From: Marmoricola sp.
GTDB lineage: Bacteria; Actinomycetota; Actinomycetes; Propionibacteriales; Nocardioidaceae
DNA length: 64,000 nucleotides
Assembly (NCBI GenBank): GCA_025964775.1
Contig: JAOPYE010000040.1
Location: 248,001-312,000 of the forward strand
Direction of reading: 5' to 3'
This document shows, piece by piece, positions 63,977 through 64,000 of the stretch. The notes below the pieces were generated by a model, which worked only from the letters and a program-made list of their open reading frames with translations, was not told the DNA's origin and did no database searches. Numbering within the stretch: the first letter of the stretch is position 1; each line of letters starts with the position of its first letter. Both the position numbers and the translations under genes were made by a program.

Positions 63977-64000
63977 GAATCAGAAGGTAGTGAAGGTTGT

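Noticed and set aside
1-64000. CRISPR arrays, tRNA/rRNA genes, prophage or transposase genes, toxin-antitoxin or restriction systems
   Set aside because: None recognised on either strand; repeats seen are REP-like or block elements, not regularly spaced arrays

Overview
High-GC actinobacterial chromosome segment, Nocardioides-like by gene content and codon bias (inference from content only). No rRNA, tRNA, CRISPR array, prophage or insertion-sequence transposase was recognised. Backbone: F420 genes (fbiC fragment and an LLM oxidoreductase), a heterodimeric ABC exporter, a fatty-acid/acyl-CoA cluster with a MerR regulator, a PspC/histidine-kinase/LuxR locus, nei2-lhr, recA-recX-miaB-miaA-dapF-hflX with accessory genes interleaved, DUF2207/LemA, and a polyamine-type ABC importer. 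Main unusual regions: (1) 25.8-38.0 kb, a Pst-like locus in two apparent transcription units. It encodes PstC/PstA/PstB, three divergent PstS-like proteins (one with an LAQTG sorting signal, one a 931-aa membrane-anchored form), a sortase-fold protein that has lost all catalytic residues, and two paralogous exported proteins sharing a domain I cannot name. (2) A GIY-YIG nuclease ORF whose start and stop codons both lie in oppositely oriented copies of a REP-like palindrome. The same palindrome is dispersed across the window, and one copy sits in frame inside lhr. (3) A noncoding inverted pair of three-block elements after recX. (4) A second dispersed repeat of about 68 bp. (5) A shared operator-like palindrome linking the LLM oxidoreductase and the acyl-CoA dehydrogenase/MerR intergenic region. 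All calls were made by eye from the sequence and the ORF track; no searches were run.
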